Source: Pedobacter nototheniae
GTDB taxonomy: Bacteria; Bacteroidota; Bacteroidia; Sphingobacteriales; Sphingobacteriaceae
DNA length: 64,000 nt
Assembly: GCF_004335085.1 (NCBI RefSeq)
Contig: NZ_RQRS01000016.1
Coordinates: 26,856 to 90,855 of the forward strand
Direction: 5' to 3'
Shown: piece by piece, positions 25,846 through 35,578 of the stretch
Layout of the letters: each line of letters opens with the position of its first letter
How positions within the stretch are numbered: position 1 is the stretch's first letter
Notes under the pieces: generated by a model
Told to the model about the DNA's origin: nothing
Databases searched by the model: none
Seen by the model: only the letters and a program-made list of their open reading frames with translations
Position numbers and translations under genes: made by a program

Positions 25846-25887
25846 AAAAAAAAAGCCCCTGCTCAAATTATGAACAAGGGCTTTTTT
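25846..25887 (-). terminator. Terminator of the DUF4270 gene
   Basis: AAAAAGCCC at the left pairs with GGGCTTTTT at the right, with partial extra pairing TGCTC/GAACA around the loop. It lies just after the DUF4270 stop on the minus strand. Confidence 0.88.
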
Positions 25888-25902
25888 AAAGAATTTTTTA
25901 CT

Positions 25903-27318
25903 TTAATTTATTTTGGTGTAATAAATATTCAGTTTAACCTTATTGGTTGTATTTCCGTTTCCACCTATAATTGCTCTTTCAGCAGAAGCACCAGTTGGTG
26001 TTAATTGAAATTCGGTTAAAGGAGTTACAGAAAGGAATGTTCCATAATCTTCTTTCTTTTTATCAATTAAATCTTGGATATAACTAGTTACAACAAATAC
26101 ATATCTGTTTTTAAGTGAATCAAAATACCCACCAAATGTTGCGTCAGTTAAAGCTCTTGAATCACCAGTATAAGTTGTGCCTGAAGCCGTTGTGCCAGAT
26201 TGATCATGATCAGGAACGTTTACAGGTTGTTGAGCAATATCCCAACGATATAAAGATAAACGTTGCGCTGGAGTGAATGGGTAAGCATAAGTTCCTGCGC
26301 TTAAGTCTACTACTAATTCTGCTTTATTAACAATCGATTTGCCATAAGTAGAAGTAAAGTTTGCCAGATTAGGGAAAGTAAGTTTGGTTCTAACACCACC
26401 CAAGCCTTGCAAATATGTTGTTGTAAACGTAGTTGGACTTGTAGAGGTTAACTGTGTTTTTACTGGTGTTCCTGTATAATCATGTTTAACATTTGCTGCT
26501 ACACCGCTGTTAACTATCGGGAAGTTAACACTTACAGTATCTATTGCTGTAGATGTGTTTACTTTTTTATAAACTAATTGTAAGTAAGAATTACCAGATG
26601 AGAAATTTATAAACGCAACCCCACCAGTGTTAGTATTGGTTACCGTTGCAGATAATCCTTTGAAATATTCAATAAATTTTGAATCTGTTGATGTTCCTGT
26701 GGTCGGTAAATTAACAATTGTATTCTGGATAAATTGTTTGTCTAATTTAATTCTAAGTTGCGCCTTAACTGTTTTTAAGGTATCTGGCTTGCCAGTTACA
26801 ATATCATAAATCTTTATTGGTGTATTTGGATAGATTTTGCTGTTAAATGTTCCTAGCAGCTGACTATTATATGGCTGAACGGTAGAACTTTTAAAGTCTG
26901 AAACCTTATTAGTTAACTGACGAACGGCAACATTGTAAACAGAATTTGTTGTATCTCCATAGAATTTAGTATTTACATTAGTGGTATCTATACGTAAAAC
27001 TAAAATAGCTGAATCCAAAACAGGAGTTGTTCCAAAATCATAACCAGTAGTATATGGTACTACCGTCATAGCCAAACTCGATTCCGTTGTTCCAAAAGTT
27101 GGATCAACCATTCTTCCCAATGGATATCTTGTTAATGACAAAGTACTAAATGCTGGTTCTTCAACAGTTTGCGAAGTAATTAACTGGTTATCTACCAGGG
27201 TGCCAACAATAGCTGTATTTGGATCAACATCTAAACCAACACCGTCAGGATTTTTGCATGATGCAAAAAGAAAAAGACCTATCAACAGGGTTAATAAGTC
27301 TTGTTTTATAAATTTCAT
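25903..27318 (-). CDS. DUF4270 lipoprotein
   Basis: Protein of 471 residues with a lipoprotein signal peptide (LLIGLFLFASC, Cys21). The body is beta-rich with repeated Thr/Ser/Asn segments; features such as TTPVLDSAILVLRID and NKAELVVDLSAG are typical of DUF4270 proteins of Bacteroidota. The function is not established; it is likely attached to the outer membrane. It follows the glycogen-synthase-like gene by 22 bp on the same strand, so the two share a transcript. From memory this order, next to panC, recurs in related genomes. Confidence 0.85.
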   Translation of the reverse strand: MKFIKQDLLTLLIGLFLFASCKNPDGVGLDVDPNTAIVGTLVDNQLITSQTVEEPAFSTLSLTRYPLGRMVDPTFGTTESSLAMTVVPYTTGYDFGTTPVLDSAILVLRIDTTNVNTKFYGDTTNSVYNVAVRQLTNKVSDFKSSTVQPYNSQLLGTFNSKIYPNTPIKIYDIVTGKPDTLKTVKAQLRIKLDKQFIQNTIVNLPTTGTSTDSKFIEYFKGLSATVTNTNTGGVAFINFSSGNSYLQLVYKKVNTSTAIDTVSVNFPIVNSGVAANVKHDYTGTPVKTQLTSTSPTTFTTTYLQGLGGVRTKLTFPNLANFTSTYGKSIVNKAELVVDLSAGTYAYPFTPAQRLSLYRWDIAQQPVNVPDHDQSGTTASGTTYTGDSRALTDATFGGYFDSLKNRYVFVVTSYIQDLIDKKKEDYGTFLSVTPLTEFQLTPTGASAERAIIGGNGNTTNKVKLNIYYTKIN

Positions 27319-27340
27319 ATTTATTATTAATAGTATCTAA

Positions 27341-28171
27341 TTATGCAACTGAAACCAATTCATCATTTGAAATTTCTTCATAAAAATTATAGAAGTTTTC
27401 AAAATTTTCGGTTAAGTTATAAGCTAGAGTTGGCTTATTAGAATCTTTAACAAATTTTAACACATCTTTATCCAGGTTTTCATCTGCTAAAACAACTGCG
27501 TCAGAGTGTGTTACCGCTCCAATGTGCATGCTGTTGCAATCAGAAGCTTCAAAAGCTTTTGTGTCTGCTTCAGTCATATTAGCCATTACAGCCTTTTTAG
27601 AAAAATTAGCATGTAGTTTTTCTGTAAAACAATCCTCGTAAATAGAATATACTACTTTAGAATTTTTAAATGTAGGATCGTTTTTATAGGTTGTTTTAAT
27701 ATAAGCAGGTACTAAAGAGCTCATCCAACCATGACAGTGAACGATATCTGGAGCCCAGCCTAATTTTTTAACAGTTTCCAATGCGCCTTTGCAGAAGAAG
27801 ATTGTACGCTCATCATTGTCATCAAAGAATTTACCGCTAGCATCTCTAAATACTTGCTTGCGCTGAAAATACTCTTCGTTATCCAAGAAATAAACTTGCA
27901 TACGTGCAGCTGGGATGGAGGCTACTTTAATAATTAAAGGGTTATCATTATCATCAATAATAATGTTCATTCCCGATAATCTAATTACTTCGTGTAAACG
28001 ATTTCTTCTTTCATTGATGTTACCAAATTTTGGCATCAGAATACGGATTTCGAATCCTTTATCCTGCATTGCTTGTGGTAATTGACGTGTGATTTCAGAA
28101 ATTTTAGTAAGCTCGAGGAAAGGCGACATCTCGTGTGTAACAATCAGCAGCTTCGTTTTTGCCATCTCCAT
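27341..28171 (-). CDS. Glycogen/starch synthase N-terminal (GT5) domain protein, no catalytic C-domain
   Basis: Protein of 276 residues that aligns with the first Rossmann domain of glycogen synthase (ILIVTHEMSPF-like start; PDIVHCHGWMSSLVPAYIK near 140). Full enzymes are about 480 residues with a second domain that holds part of the nucleotide-sugar site; that half is absent, and the next gene begins after 22 bp with no frame remnant. The ADP-glucose motif KxGGL is replaced by KISEI (23-27). Glycosyl transfer is therefore doubtful. It may be regulatory. MEMAK or the internal MAK (28165) could be the start. Confidence 0.75.
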   Translation of the reverse strand: MEMAKTKLLIVTHEMSPFLELTKISEITRQLPQAMQDKGFEIRILMPKFGNINERRNRLHEVIRLSGMNIIIDDNDNPLIIKVASIPAARMQVYFLDNEEYFQRKQVFRDASGKFFDDNDERTIFFCKGALETVKKLGWAPDIVHCHGWMSSLVPAYIKTTYKNDPTFKNSKVVYSIYEDCFTEKLHANFSKKAVMANMTEADTKAFEASDCNSMHIGAVTHSDAVVLADENLDKDVLKFVKDSNKPTLAYNLTENFENFYNFYEEISNDELVSVA

Positions 28172-28212
28172 ATTTTAAGAAAATATTAAGTTAAATAAAA
28201 GATAATGAGCTG

Positions 28213-28243
28213 CAAAGATAAGCATAATAATACTATTTATCAA
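28213..28243 (-). promoter_or_regulatory. Promoter of the glycogen-synthase-like and DUF4270 genes
   Basis: On the minus strand TTG (28241-28243), 20 nt, then TATCTTTG (28213-28220): a full match to the Bacteroidota consensus, about 41 nt before the ATG. Confidence 0.75.
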
Positions 28244-28314
28244 TATAGCAAGCATTTGTTTGGTTTCGTTTAGATTAATTTACACCTTTACGGCTTTAAT
28301 TTAGACTGTCGAAA

Positions 28315-29157
28315 TTGGAGATCTTTAAAACCAAAGCAGAACTTGCTGCTTATCTTAAACCTTTAAAAGATTTAGGTAAGAAAGTTGCGCTTGTACCCAC
28401 AATGGGTGCTTTACACAATGGCCATATATCATTGATAAAATTGGCGCAACAAAATGCTGATGTTATAATATGCAGTATATTTGTTAACCCAACTCAATTC
28501 ACAGATCCTAAAGATCTTGAAAAATACCCCCGCCCTATTGAGCACGATCTCGCTATGCTTAACGAAGCAGGATGTAGTGCTGTTTTTATGCCCGATGTTA
28601 CAGAAATGTACCCTAAGCAGGAATCATGGCATATAGACCTAGGTAATGCCGAATTTTTACTGGAAGGTGAATTTAGAAAAGGTCATTATCAAGGTGTAAC
28701 CCAAATTGTTAAAAAGCTATTTGATGCCGTTGAACCAGATGTTGCAATGTTTGGTCAAAAAGACTTCCAGCAGGTGCTGATGATTAAAAATATGCTTGCT
28801 TATTTCAAACTGCCAATTAAAATTATCACTTGTCCTATTATTAGAGAAGATGATGGCTTGGCAATGAGCAGTAGAAATATACATTTATCTGCAGATGATC
28901 GTATTCATGCGCTGGTTTTGAGTGCATCTTTAAAATTTGTTGAGGATCATTTTGCTCAATATTCATTAAAGGAACTTGAAGATAAAGCAAAATCATTTTA
29001 TGATGGTGTACCAGGAGTTGAACTTGATTACTTTACCATTGCCAATGGAGAAACTTTAGAGCCTGCTAAATCAAAAGATGAAAATAACCTTGTTGCGCTT
29101 GTGGCGGCCAAAGTTGGTTCTACCAGATTGATTGATAACGTAATTATTAAGGAATGA
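28315..29157 (+). CDS. panC: Pantoate-beta-alanine ligase
   Basis: Protein of 280 residues starting with TTG at 28315, which gives the canonical N-terminus MEIFKTKAELAAYL; no ATG is in range. It has VPTMGALHNGHISLI (HIGH-type ATP site), FVNPTQF, MFGQKDFQQ and REDDGLAMSSRN. It condenses pantoate and beta-alanine with ATP to pantothenate. panD lies 105 bp downstream and supplies the beta-alanine. Confidence 0.97.
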   Translation: MEIFKTKAELAAYLKPLKDLGKKVALVPTMGALHNGHISLIKLAQQNADVIICSIFVNPTQFTDPKDLEKYPRPIEHDLAMLNEAGCSAVFMPDVTEMYPKQESWHIDLGNAEFLLEGEFRKGHYQGVTQIVKKLFDAVEPDVAMFGQKDFQQVLMIKNMLAYFKLPIKIITCPIIREDDGLAMSSRNIHLSADDRIHALVLSASLKFVEDHFAQYSLKELEDKAKSFYDGVPGVELDYFTIANGETLEPAKSKDENNLVALVAAKVGSTRLIDNVIIKE

Positions 29158-29250
29158 CTGAATTTTGATTGAGTAAATAATTGAATGTTGTCTGATGCTT
29201 GTAACCATTCCCTCATTCAACCATTCTTTAATTCATTATAACTTTATTAC

Positions 29251-29258
29251 TAACTTTG
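29251..29258 (+). promoter_or_regulatory. Possible -7 box of panD
   Basis: TAACTTTG matches TAnnTTTG and ends 4 nt before the panD ATG, which would give an almost leaderless mRNA. No TTG box at the usual spacing. Confidence 0.35.
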
Positions 29259-29262
29259 CCAA

Positions 29263-29613
29263 ATGATTATCACAATATTAAAATCGAAAATACACCGTGT
29301 TAGAGTAACACAAGCCGAATTAAATTATGTAGGCAGTATTACAATCGATGAAGATTTAATGGATGCTGCTAACATTATTGCCAATGAAAAGGTGCAAATT
29401 GTTAACAACAACAATGGCGCTCGCTTTGAAACTTATGTTATAAAAGGCGAACGTGGAACCGGAACCATTTGCTTAAATGGCGCTACGGCTCGCTTAGCTC
29501 AACTGGGTGATATTTTAATTATTATGTCTTACGGTTCTTTACCTATCGAAGAAGCTAAAAAATACAATCCGATCCTGGTTTTTCCTGACGATAACAATCA
29601 TTTGTTAAAGTAG
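29263..29613 (+). CDS. panD: Aspartate 1-decarboxylase proenzyme
   Basis: Protein of 116 residues, normal PanD length. The self-cleavage site is Gly24-Ser25 in NYVGSITID, which yields the pyruvoyl group; [18 protein letters not shown] and [13 protein letters not shown] are further conserved parts. It converts aspartate to beta-alanine, the substrate of PanC encoded just upstream. The next gene begins 4 nt after its stop. Confidence 0.97.
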   Translation: MIITILKSKIHRVRVTQAELNYVGSITIDEDLMDAANIIANEKVQIVNNNNGARFETYVIKGERGTGTICLNGATARLAQLGDILIIMSYGSLPIEEAKKYNPILVFPDDNNHLLK

Positions 29614-29617
29614 CATT

Positions 29618-30598
29618 TTGACATTCGACCTTAAATCTGTAATAAAGTACCTTATCCTTTTAATAATCGGAATCGGGGTTTTATACTTAGCATTTAAGGG
29701 ACAAGATATACATAAGATTTGGCTGGAAATTAAAACAGCCAATTTCTTTTGGATCATAGCTTCTGCTTTTGCTGTTTGGCTTGCGCACGTGCTAAGGGCT
29801 TTGCGTTGGCAAATGCTTTATCAGTCTATCCAATATAAAGTTAGTTTTTGGAATGCCTATCATGCAGTTATAATTGGCTATTTGGCCAATTTGGCGTTGC
29901 CTCGTTTTGGAGAAATAGGTCGCTGTTCGGTTGTACATAAAACCGAAAAGGTGCCCATGTTTGCTTCAATAGGTACGGTAATTACCGAAAGACTTTTTGA
30001 TGTGCTAGTTTTGCTCCTTACCGGGCTTTTTATGCTAGTTTTTCAATATCATATTGTTTCCGATTTTCTTTATAATACTATATATCTTAGCTTGGTTAAA
30101 AAGATTGAAAGTTTAAATTACATCTGGATAATCATTATTGGAGTTGGGTTTGTAGCTGTTTGCATTTCAGGAATTTATTTTATCCGACAGAAATTTAGCA
30201 AAAGGTTTTTAAGAATATTTGTAAGCTTACGGCAAGGTTTCGGTTCTTACAGTAAGCTTAAAAAAAAGGGCTTATTTCTAATTTATACGCTGGGTATTTG
30301 GTTTCTATATTTTTTTTCGATGTACCTCGCCTTTTTCTCCATTCAAAAAACAGCTGGGTTAGAGTTAAATGCAGCTTTTACAGCGGTAGTGTTTTCTGGT
30401 TTTGCTATGGTTGCACCCGTACAAGGTGGTATTGGTGTTTTCCATTGGATGGTGGCTCAATCATTAGTATTATATGGCATTAGTTTTAAAGATGGCTTGG
30501 CTTATGCAACCATTATCCATTCTTCGCAGGTTTTATTGATCTTAATATTAGGCAGTTTAAGCCTTGCACGAATTTTAGTAAAGAAACCTATCAGATAA
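29618..30598 (+). CDS. UPF0104 / lysylphosphatidylglycerol-synthase-type membrane protein
   Basis: Polytopic membrane protein of 326 residues with about eight hydrophobic segments and a TTG start 4 nt after panD. The segments LRALRWQMLY, NLALPRFGEIGR and APVQGGIGVFHW are typical of the LPG_synthase_TM / UPF0104 family. It has no C-terminal aminoacyl-transferase domain, so it is not a complete MprF. It may act as a lipid flippase or transporter; the substrate is unknown. It is coupled to panD. Confidence 0.8.
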   Translation: MTFDLKSVIKYLILLIIGIGVLYLAFKGQDIHKIWLEIKTANFFWIIASAFAVWLAHVLRALRWQMLYQSIQYKVSFWNAYHAVIIGYLANLALPRFGEIGRCSVVHKTEKVPMFASIGTVITERLFDVLVLLLTGLFMLVFQYHIVSDFLYNTIYLSLVKKIESLNYIWIIIIGVGFVAVCISGIYFIRQKFSKRFLRIFVSLRQGFGSYSKLKKKGLFLIYTLGIWFLYFFSMYLAFFSIQKTAGLELNAAFTAVVFSGFAMVAPVQGGIGVFHWMVAQSLVLYGISFKDGLAYATIIHSSQVLLILILGSLSLARILVKKPIR

Positions 30599-30605
30599 TA
30601 ATCCC

Positions 30606-32984
30606 TTAATTTGCCCTACTTTCTTCATCACTCTTTTTATTTTCTTTAGCTTTATAAGTAGAACTTCCGAAATTATAAGTTAGGCTAAAAACCAAGCGCT
30701 GGCTGGCGAAATAGTGGTAAAAATCATTGTTTATAATACTTTTCTCTCTGAAAATCATTCTTCTTTTTATAGTATTAAATGCATCATAAAGCGTTACTTT
30801 GGTGTTAAGCTTATTTTTGAACCATCCTTTCTGTAATCCGAAATCAATACCATAAACAGGTGAAAAAATGTAAAGCCCACTACCACTTTTTGATTCGTAG
30901 GTATAACTTATATCTAGCAACCAATCTTTCAAAGCAAAAACCTGATTGCCATTAATTTTGTAATCATAAATCGGTATTTGATAACTCTGTCCAAAGTATG
31001 GTGTTAGCTCCTTATTATAGTAAAAACCTACATTATGGTTCATTCGCCACCATTTATTCATGGTAATTGGTGAGCTTAATTGGAGGTTAGCAAAATTTCT
31101 GTAAGGGATATTTCTCCCCAAAAATATTAATTCATTTGTTGTTGGATTGTATTCTGGATAACGGGAAAGAACATCTGTTTCTCGCCCTGCATTTATTGAA
31201 ATATTAAGTGCCTTTCTGCTGTAAACTAAAGCAATAAGACTAGTTGTTGAAGGTTGCAGGTAAGGATTTCCAATCCAGTAGTGGCGCGGGCTATAATAAA
31301 AACGGAAAGGATTTAAAGCAGCAAAAGTTGGCCTTGTCAATCGCTTGCTGTAACTGAAACTCAGTTGTTCGTTATCATTAATTGCATAAGTTATGTTAAG
31401 GCTTGGCAGCCATTTCCAGTATTTTCTTTGAGTAAAAGTATTGGTTGTAATAGAATTGGCTTCTGTGTGGGTGTATTCTGTTCTTAAACTTAAACTGTAA
31501 TTTATTTTATCCAATTGGCCATTGTAAGCTAAATAACCCGCCGAAATGTATTCGTGGTAACTAAATTCGTTACTCCGTTTAGGATCTAAATAAAAAACTG
31601 AATTTGCTAAGGTATCGTAACGCAAGTTATTCTCTGTACTGGTGTAGGCAAATTTTCCTCCAAATTCAAGTTTGCCCTTACCTATATTTTGAGAATAATC
31701 TGCTTGGGCAACTCTAATTACTATATTATTTCTTGAATTAGTTTTCCAATAGTTCAATAACTCACTATAAATTACATCTCGGTTTTGAATATCTTCCGTT
31801 TGCCTGTTATCTATTTGTGCCAGCGAGGTAATGATATGGAGTTCACTGTTTTTAAATTGGGCATCATAGTTAAGTCCGCCAGCATAATTGTATTGTTTAG
31901 GATAAGCAGTATTGTCGCTTTTAACTAAAGCAATTGTTTGGTTTAAATCGGCACTTTTAGTGATTAGTTGGTTGCTCGAAACCGCATTTCTATTGATCTG
32001 ATAAGTACGTAAAAAAGCTTCTAAATTATGTCCGCTTTTTAATTCGTAGCTTACTTTTGCCTGTATATTATAGTTTTGATTAGAAGTAACGGTACGTGTA
32101 TCGGTAATCATCGCGTTTGTACTTGGCAGATATTGTAAGGCGTAATATTTGTAAAAAGTGCTCCCTGAGGTATGCCCAAGTTTTAGATTGTAAATAAACC
32201 GATTGGTTTTGTAAACCGTTGATAAGTTGTTATCAAGTAAACTATAATTATTTTGCTGAAACCTGGCGTTATATGTACCCCTTAACCCTAAGGATAAACT
32301 TCTTTTTAGTTTTACATCAATAATACCCTGATACTCTCCGTCATATTTAGAAGATGGCTGATTAATCATCTCAATAGATTCTACCATATCTGGTGATAAG
32401 CTGCTTAAATAAGTTAGAATTTCATCATTACTCATATTTATCGGTTTACCATCAACAAATAAAGTTGGAGTTGCACGGCTTGCCATTTGCATTGTTCCGT
32501 CCTGATTAACCTGTAAGCCCGGTAACTTTTTGAAAACATCAAGCAAGTTCGGTGATGATTTGAAAAAGATGTTATTAGCGACGCCAATCTTTATTTGTCC
32601 ATTTTGAGTATTAAAGGCAGGTGTTCCTGCAGTAATGGTTACTTCGCCAAGGAGGTTAACATCTTCGGGCATTAAAATGGTTCCAAGTTCTAATATTTTT
32701 GGAGTATTTTCATCAATCAGCAATTCCTTTTCAACTTTTTGATAACCCATTAAGCTAACCGATAAAATATATTTTCCTTTAGATGTTTCAGTAAATTGGA
32801 AGAAACCAGAAGTGTCGCTGCTTGTATATTTAATTAATGAAGGTTGCTTTTGATCTGTTAATATTAAATTGACTAATGGCAAACTTTGATTGGTTTTGCT
32901 GTCTAGTACTTTTCCTTTAATAATCTGTGCGTTTAAAGCTGTGCTTATAAATAGGAAAAGGCACAATAATAATGTTAGTTTCAT
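30606..32984 (-). CDS. Outer-membrane beta-barrel (TonB-receptor-like) protein
   Basis: Protein of 792 residues with a signal peptide (MKLTLLLCLFLFISTALNAQ). Then come a carboxypeptidase-regulatory-like domain (about 21-105: IKGKVLDSKTNQSLPLVNL), a plug (about 125-225: DVFKKLPGLQVNQDG, VESIEMINQPSSKYDGE) and a 22-strand-like barrel of the OMP_b-brl_3 type to the C-terminus. No SusD partner is adjacent, so a SusC role is unlikely. The ligand is unknown. The AraC regulator gene is 106 bp upstream on the same strand and may control it. Confidence 0.85.
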   Translation of the reverse strand: MKLTLLLCLFLFISTALNAQIIKGKVLDSKTNQSLPLVNLILTDQKQPSLIKYTSSDTSGFFQFTETSKGKYILSVSLMGYQKVEKELLIDENTPKILELGTILMPEDVNLLGEVTITAGTPAFNTQNGQIKIGVANNIFFKSSPNLLDVFKKLPGLQVNQDGTMQMASRATPTLFVDGKPINMSNDEILTYLSSLSPDMVESIEMINQPSSKYDGEYQGIIDVKLKRSLSLGLRGTYNARFQQNNYSLLDNNLSTVYKTNRFIYNLKLGHTSGSTFYKYYALQYLPSTNAMITDTRTVTSNQNYNIQAKVSYELKSGHNLEAFLRTYQINRNAVSSNQLITKSADLNQTIALVKSDNTAYPKQYNYAGGLNYDAQFKNSELHIITSLAQIDNRQTEDIQNRDVIYSELLNYWKTNSRNNIVIRVAQADYSQNIGKGKLEFGGKFAYTSTENNLRYDTLANSVFYLDPKRSNEFSYHEYISAGYLAYNGQLDKINYSLSLRTEYTHTEANSITTNTFTQRKYWKWLPSLNITYAINDNEQLSFSYSKRLTRPTFAALNPFRFYYSPRHYWIGNPYLQPSTTSLIALVYSRKALNISINAGRETDVLSRYPEYNPTTNELIFLGRNIPYRNFANLQLSSPITMNKWWRMNHNVGFYYNKELTPYFGQSYQIPIYDYKINGNQVFALKDWLLDISYTYESKSGSGLYIFSPVYGIDFGLQKGWFKNKLNTKVTLYDAFNTIKRRMIFREKSIINNDFYHYFASQRLVFSLTYNFGSSTYKAKENKKSDEESRAN

Positions 32985-33090
32985 CTTTGCGTGTTTGGTT
33001 TTTAGAATAAACCAAAACTAGAAGAGAAGCATGGAGAACCGGTTTTAATTCTCAGATTTGGGAGTTCGGAATTATAAAACGAGACAAAAT

Positions 33091-34167
33091 CTAGCTTGAA
33101 GAGAGAAGTAGAAGTTGCTCTTTATAAAGCGTAGGTGTTGTTTGTTTGTGCTTTTTAAAAGCGGCGTAAAATGTAGATTTAGAGTTAAAGCCTACCTCAT
33201 ATCCAATCACTTCCAGCTTTATACCTTTATCATTCACAATAAGTTCGCAGGCCTCATTTATTCTAAATTCATTAATATAGGCAGCAAAGCTCTTCCCTAA
33301 ATTATCATTCAGCAATTGCGAAAGCTGATGACCCGAAATATTGATTTTTTTGGCCAGATCATTTAATTTAAGATCAGGATTTTTATAAAGTTCTTCATCA
33401 AGAATAATTTTTTCTAACTTCTCCGTCAAAGATATTGCCTGCTCATTGGCAATTTTCTTATTGGCATAACGTACCAAATCCTGATTTGCTGAAAGTAGAT
33501 TACTAGTTTTTCTCCTGCTGATAAATAAAAAGGTATTTAAGTAAAGGATAAGAGAGAAAAATAACGCTCCACTGATGCAATGACCATTAAAAAACGTGAA
33601 AATGGGTAATTTAAATGCAATCGGAACAACCACATTACCAATAAGCACCGAGAGCAATAATGTTTCTGTTGCAGAAAACTTTTCACCTTTGGTAAATAGT
33701 TTGGCAAAAGCGTTTCTAAGTAGCCAGGCAGATAATAGAATGTAAATGGTAAATTGAATGGAAATCGCCGTTCCGATATAATTTTCCCATATGTATGGTT
33801 GTTTATCGTAAGGCGCAATAATGCTGGCTATCAAAATTGTTAAAATCCAGAATAAATAAGTTCCATTTTGGATAAATTTGGTTTTTGAATTTTTTCCCAG
33901 TGCTGATTTAATAAAATAAAAAAGAGATGGACCTGCCAGCGAACTTCCTAAAATGCCAATATGTAAATAAATAGAAGGTAAATCTGGGTAGAAATAAAAA
34001 ATAAACGATTTGCCAATTTTTAAAGAAAGCGATAAAAGTAACAGACCTAGAAAATAGGTGCTGGTAGATTTTGGTTTTTTAAAGAACAGCAAATAGACAC
34101 TAATGATAAAACCATTAAACACGCCTAAGGCACTAAAGAAAAATAAAATTTGCTGACCTAGGTTCAT
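33091..34167 (-). CDS. Membrane-bound AraC-family transcriptional regulator
   Basis: Protein of 358 residues. The N-terminal part (about 1-220) has six or seven hydrophobic segments, and the C-terminal part (about 255-350) is an AraC double helix-turn-helix (LKLNDLAKKINISGHQLSQLLND, IKLEVIGYEVGFNSKSTFYAAFKK). Such regulators are common in Bacteroidota and probably sense a signal at the membrane; the ligand is unknown. It lies directly upstream of the outer-membrane barrel gene. Confidence 0.85.
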   Translation of the reverse strand: MNLGQQILFFFSALGVFNGFIISVYLLFFKKPKSTSTYFLGLLLLSLSLKIGKSFIFYFYPDLPSIYLHIGILGSSLAGPSLFYFIKSALGKNSKTKFIQNGTYLFWILTILIASIIAPYDKQPYIWENYIGTAISIQFTIYILLSAWLLRNAFAKLFTKGEKFSATETLLLSVLIGNVVVPIAFKLPIFTFFNGHCISGALFFSLILYLNTFLFISRRKTSNLLSANQDLVRYANKKIANEQAISLTEKLEKIILDEELYKNPDLKLNDLAKKINISGHQLSQLLNDNLGKSFAAYINEFRINEACELIVNDKGIKLEVIGYEVGFNSKSTFYAAFKKHKQTTPTLYKEQLLLLSSS

Positions 34168-34364
34168 TTAACAAAAATAATAATCTTAGGTTAACAACAA
34201 GCTTATTATCAATTAATACTTTTACTTTGAGTAAATTAACATCTTATACGTTTACTTTAAATAAACTTCAAAACAGCAATATCTGAAATATTTACTATGC
34301 AACCATAGTATTTTTGATCTAGAACTCTTACATTTGAAATCTAACCCTTTATACATAAAATGTT

Positions 34365-35504
34365 ATGCATTTTGAATTAACTGAAGAACAAATAATGATT
34401 CAGCAAGCTGCCAGAGATTTTGCGCAGCAAGAATTAAAACCAGGCGTTATTGAAAGAGATGAGCATCAGAAATTTCCTGCCGAACAGGTAAAAAAACTGG
34501 GCGAACTTGGATTTCTGGGTATGATGGTGAATCCAAAGTATAATGGAAGCGGTCTTGATGCCATTTCTTATGTACTAGTTATGGAAGAACTTTCTAAAAT
34601 AGACGCATCTGCCTCTGTAGTAGTTTCTGTTAATAACTCTTTAGTATGTTATGGTCTTGAGGCTTATGGAAATGAAGCCCAAAAAGAGAAATATTTAAAA
34701 CCTTTAGCTGCAGGAGAAAAAATTGGTGCATTTTGCTTATCTGAGCCAGAAGCAGGTTCTGATGCAACTTCGCAACGTACAACCGCCGAAGATAAAGGTG
34801 ATTACTATTTGCTCAACGGAACCAAAAACTGGATTACCAACGGCAGCACTGCCTCTACTTATATTGTAATAGCGCAAACCCATCCAGAATTAAAACATAA
34901 AGGTATTAATGCTTTTATTGTAGAAAAAGGTATGGAAGGTTTCACCGTAGGGCCAAAAGAAAACAAACTGGGTATTCGCGGCTCTGATACACACTCATTA
35001 ATGTTTAATGATGTTAAAGTACCTAAAGAAAACAGAATTGGAGAAGACGGCTTCGGGTTCAAATTTGCCATGAAAACTTTAGAAGGTGGGCGTATTGGTA
35101 TTGCTGCGCAAGCTTTGGGTATTGCCCAGGGTGCTTTTGAGTTAGCCACTCAATACGCTAAAGAACGTAAATCTTTTGGTAAGCCTATTTCTGAGCATCA
35201 GGCTATAGCTTTTAAACTGGCAGATATGGCTACGCAAATTGAAGCTGCAAGATTACTGGTTTATAAAGCCGCGTGGTTAAAAAATGAAGGCTTACCTTAT
35301 ACGCAGGCAGGCTCTATGGCTAAACTATTTGCTTCCAAAGTGGCAATGGATGTAACCGTTGAAGCCGTTCAGGTTCATGGTGGCTATGGTTTTGTAAAAG
35401 AGTATCACGTTGAAAGATTAATGAGAGACGCAAAAATTACTCAAATTTACGAAGGAACATCTGAGATTCAGAAAATGGTTATTTCAAGAGAAGTAATCAG
35501 ATAG
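34365..35504 (+). CDS. Acyl-CoA dehydrogenase
   Basis: Protein of 379 residues, standard length for short/medium-chain acyl-CoA dehydrogenases. FAD and substrate motifs include AFCLSEPEAGSDATSQ, NGTKNWITNGSTAS and QVHGGYGFVKEYHVERLMRD; the catalytic Glu is in QIYEGTSEIQ near the C-terminus. It introduces the trans-2 double bond in beta-oxidation and passes electrons to ETF. Chain-length preference cannot be read. It is a single-gene unit with a palindromic hairpin downstream. Confidence 0.93.
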   Translation: MHFELTEEQIMIQQAARDFAQQELKPGVIERDEHQKFPAEQVKKLGELGFLGMMVNPKYNGSGLDAISYVLVMEELSKIDASASVVVSVNNSLVCYGLEAYGNEAQKEKYLKPLAAGEKIGAFCLSEPEAGSDATSQRTTAEDKGDYYLLNGTKNWITNGSTASTYIVIAQTHPELKHKGINAFIVEKGMEGFTVGPKENKLGIRGSDTHSLMFNDVKVPKENRIGEDGFGFKFAMKTLEGGRIGIAAQALGIAQGAFELATQYAKERKSFGKPISEHQAIAFKLADMATQIEAARLLVYKAAWLKNEGLPYTQAGSMAKLFASKVAMDVTVEAVQVHGGYGFVKEYHVERLMRDAKITQIYEGTSEIQKMVISREVIR

Positions 35505-35526
35505 TTATTTGGTGAGCAAAATGCAA

Positions 35527-35568
35527 TTGGCAATTTTCAGTTTATTGTTTTTAACTGAAAATTGCCAA
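35527..35568. terminator. 16-bp palindromic hairpin between convergent genes
   Basis: TTGGCAATTTTCAGTT at 35527-35542 is perfectly complementary to 35553-35568 around a 10-nt loop. It lies between the acyl-CoA dehydrogenase and the holin-like gene; the tail is not strongly T-rich, but a bidirectional terminator is the simplest reading. Confidence 0.65.
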
Positions 35569-35578
35569 CTGTTAATGC

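Noticed and set aside
25805..25902. glmS ribozyme
   Set aside because: Too little sequence and no recognisable catalytic core; the region contains the upstream gene's terminator instead.
27341..28171. Frameshifted full-length glycogen synthase
   Set aside because: No GT5 C-terminal sequence in any frame downstream; the next gene begins 22 bp later with its own signal peptide.
30606..34167. SusC/SusD polysaccharide utilisation locus
   Set aside because: There is an outer-membrane barrel and a regulator, but no SusD, glycoside hydrolase or hybrid two-component system nearby.
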